Notes under the pieces: generated by a model | What the model saw: only the letters and a program-made list of their open reading frames with translations | What the model was told of the DNA's origin: nothing | Database searches by the model: none | Assembly: GCA_012518155.1 (NCBI GenBank) | Contig: JAAYTC010000152.1 | Span: forward strand, 1-24,775 | Source: Bacteroidales bacterium | Lineage (GTDB): Bacteria > Bacteroidota > Bacteroidia > Bacteroidales > Dysgonomonadaceae | DNA length: 24,775 nucleotides | Reading direction: 5' to 3' | Made by a program: the position numbers and the translations under genes | Part shown: positions 23,992-24,775 of the stretch, in pieces | How the letters are laid out: each line of letters begins with the position of its first letter | Numbering within the stretch: position 1 is the stretch's first letter

Positions 23992-24775
23992 ATGAGGTGG
24001 AAAGACTTTTTATATTTTCGGAAAGGTTCAAAAATCGGAGTTACCTTACTGCTTATCCTGATTCTGTTGACCCTTATCCTCAATATTTTGTTGAGTTACC
24101 GCGACTCATCCGGCATTGTTGTGGTTCAAAACGATTCTATCGCACAAGCTTTTGATGAGTTCCTCAAAACTTTGAAAACCAGTGATCCATCCCCTTCTCC
24201 TTCCGAATCTGATCCCGATTTTAGCCGCCCATCTGTACGCGAGAGCGAGAAAAATTTATCGGAAAGGAAATCCACTCGAAAGGAGGGCTCTTCTTCCTAT
24301 TCTCGAACAACACCCCTCGATAGTGAGAACAAGAGTGAAGATACAGGGAACATGGAAGATTACGCGCATTACCCGAGAGTGGAAAAGCTGACTGAAGGTG
24401 AAACTATCTCCTTGAACGCGTCGGACACGGCTGACTGGAAGAAGATCCCCGGAATTGGCGAGGTATACTCCGCCCGGATAGTCGAGTATCGCGACCGTTT
24501 AGGCGGTTTTGCCCGAAAAGAACAACTGATGGAGGTCTACGGCGTCGACGATGAGCTGTACGCCCGAATAGCCCCTTACATTGAAATGAGCGGGAGTTGG
24601 GAAAAGGTGGCGGTCAACAAGCTGGAATTTAAAGAGCTGTTAAGTCATCCCTATCTAAGTTATAAACAAGTACAAGCGATCATGAACTTACGCCGCCGGA
24701 AAGGAGACATCGTCTCCATTCAAGAACTCGGCATGCTCGATGAATTTACTTCGGAAGATATTTACCGGCTGGAAC
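23992..24775 (+). CDS. membrane-anchored helix-hairpin-helix (ComEA-like) protein, 3' end cut by the window edge
   Basis: The frame is open from 23992 to the window end with no stop, giving 261 visible residues. The start M-R-W-K-D-F-L-Y-F is chosen for its match to my memory of Bacteroidales homologues and because a single transmembrane helix (about residues 15-35, Leu/Ile-rich) follows at once. After it come a Ser/Pro/Glu/Arg-rich low-complexity linker (about 60-125) and then tandem helix-hairpin-helix units: ISLNASDTADWKKIPGIGEV with ARIVEYRDRLGGF, and a second near VAVNKLEFKELLSHPYLSY with QAIMNLRRRKGDIVS. ComEA proteins bind DNA during uptake. Here the DNA-binding role is inferred from the fold, and no other competence gene is in the window. 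It is divergent from the CotH gene. Confidence 0.82.
   Translation, partial: MRWKDFLYFRKGSKIGVTLLLILILLTLILNILLSYRDSSGIVVVQNDSIAQAFDEFLKTLKTSDPSPSPSESDPDFSRPSVRESEKNLSERKSTRKEGSSSYSRTTPLDSENKSEDTGNMEDYAHYPRVEKLTEGETISLNASDTADWKKIPGIGEVYSARIVEYRDRLGGFARKEQLMEVYGVDDELYARIAPYIEMSGSWEKVAVNKLEFKELLSHPYLSYKQVQAIMNLRRRKGDIVSIQELGMLDEFTSEDIYRLE

Noticed and set aside
1..24775. Mobile elements, CRISPR arrays, phage or defence genes
   Set aside because: I saw no transposase, integrase, repeat-spacer pattern, terminal repeats or defence-type domains, and the gene order looks like stable chromosome.

Overview
The window looks like a stretch of ordinary chromosome from a member of the Bacteroidota, order Bacteroidales. 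Four things point there. The candidate promoters follow the Bacteroidota pattern (TAnnTTTG at about -7, TTTG or TTG at about -33). Clear Shine-Dalgarno sequences are largely absent in front of the genes. The run ybeY, mnmG, apt, uvrC, dtd, MazG-like, deoC is, as I recall it, typical of Bacteroides relatives. Several protein types are also typical: a CotH lipoprotein with an N-terminal Ig-like repeat, a three-domain calcineurin-type phosphoesterase, and a secreted GH2 beta-galactosidase. A Dysgonomonadaceae or Porphyromonadaceae-like genome is possible, but I cannot fix the genus.

Layout, left to right. The plus strand carries the 3' part of an L-ribulokinase gene (araB, cut by the left edge) and a lipoprotein alkaline phosphatase. 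A minus-strand block then reads from polA (start at 7289) through a YqaA-like membrane protein and a radical SAM enzyme to a small YkoF-like thiamine-binding protein. In the gap between the last two, on the plus strand, lies a probable SRP 4.5S RNA whose 3' end is antisense to the radical SAM stop codon. Divergent from polA is a long-chain polyprenyl diphosphate synthase, probably for the quinone side chain. It converges on an Hsp20 chaperone gene.

From 9052 to 23794 all genes lie on the minus strand. In transcription order they are: a CotH-family lipoprotein, a SpmA-SpmB fusion membrane protein, ybeY, then mnmG, apt, uvrC, dtd, a MazG-like pyrophosphohydrolase and deoC, then a secreted GH2 beta-galactosidase, and a secreted phosphoesterase with its own promoter-like box and a strong terminator. 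The right edge holds the start of a membrane-anchored helix-hairpin-helix (ComEA-like) protein on the plus strand, divergent from the CotH gene.

Most of this is housekeeping: replication and repair (polA, uvrC), tRNA modification and quality control (mnmG, dtd), rRNA maturation (ybeY), nucleotide salvage and cleanup (apt, MazG-like, deoC), protein targeting (SRP RNA) and isoprenoid synthesis. I see no phage, insertion sequence, CRISPR array, tRNA or defence island. The signals most worth a second look are a perfect parS-like ParB-binding palindrome just downstream of mnmG, the SRP RNA overlapping a coding gene, and the pairing of two proteins named for sporulation (CotH and SpmAB) in a lineage not known to sporulate. 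I did not find a clearly undescribed multi-gene system.
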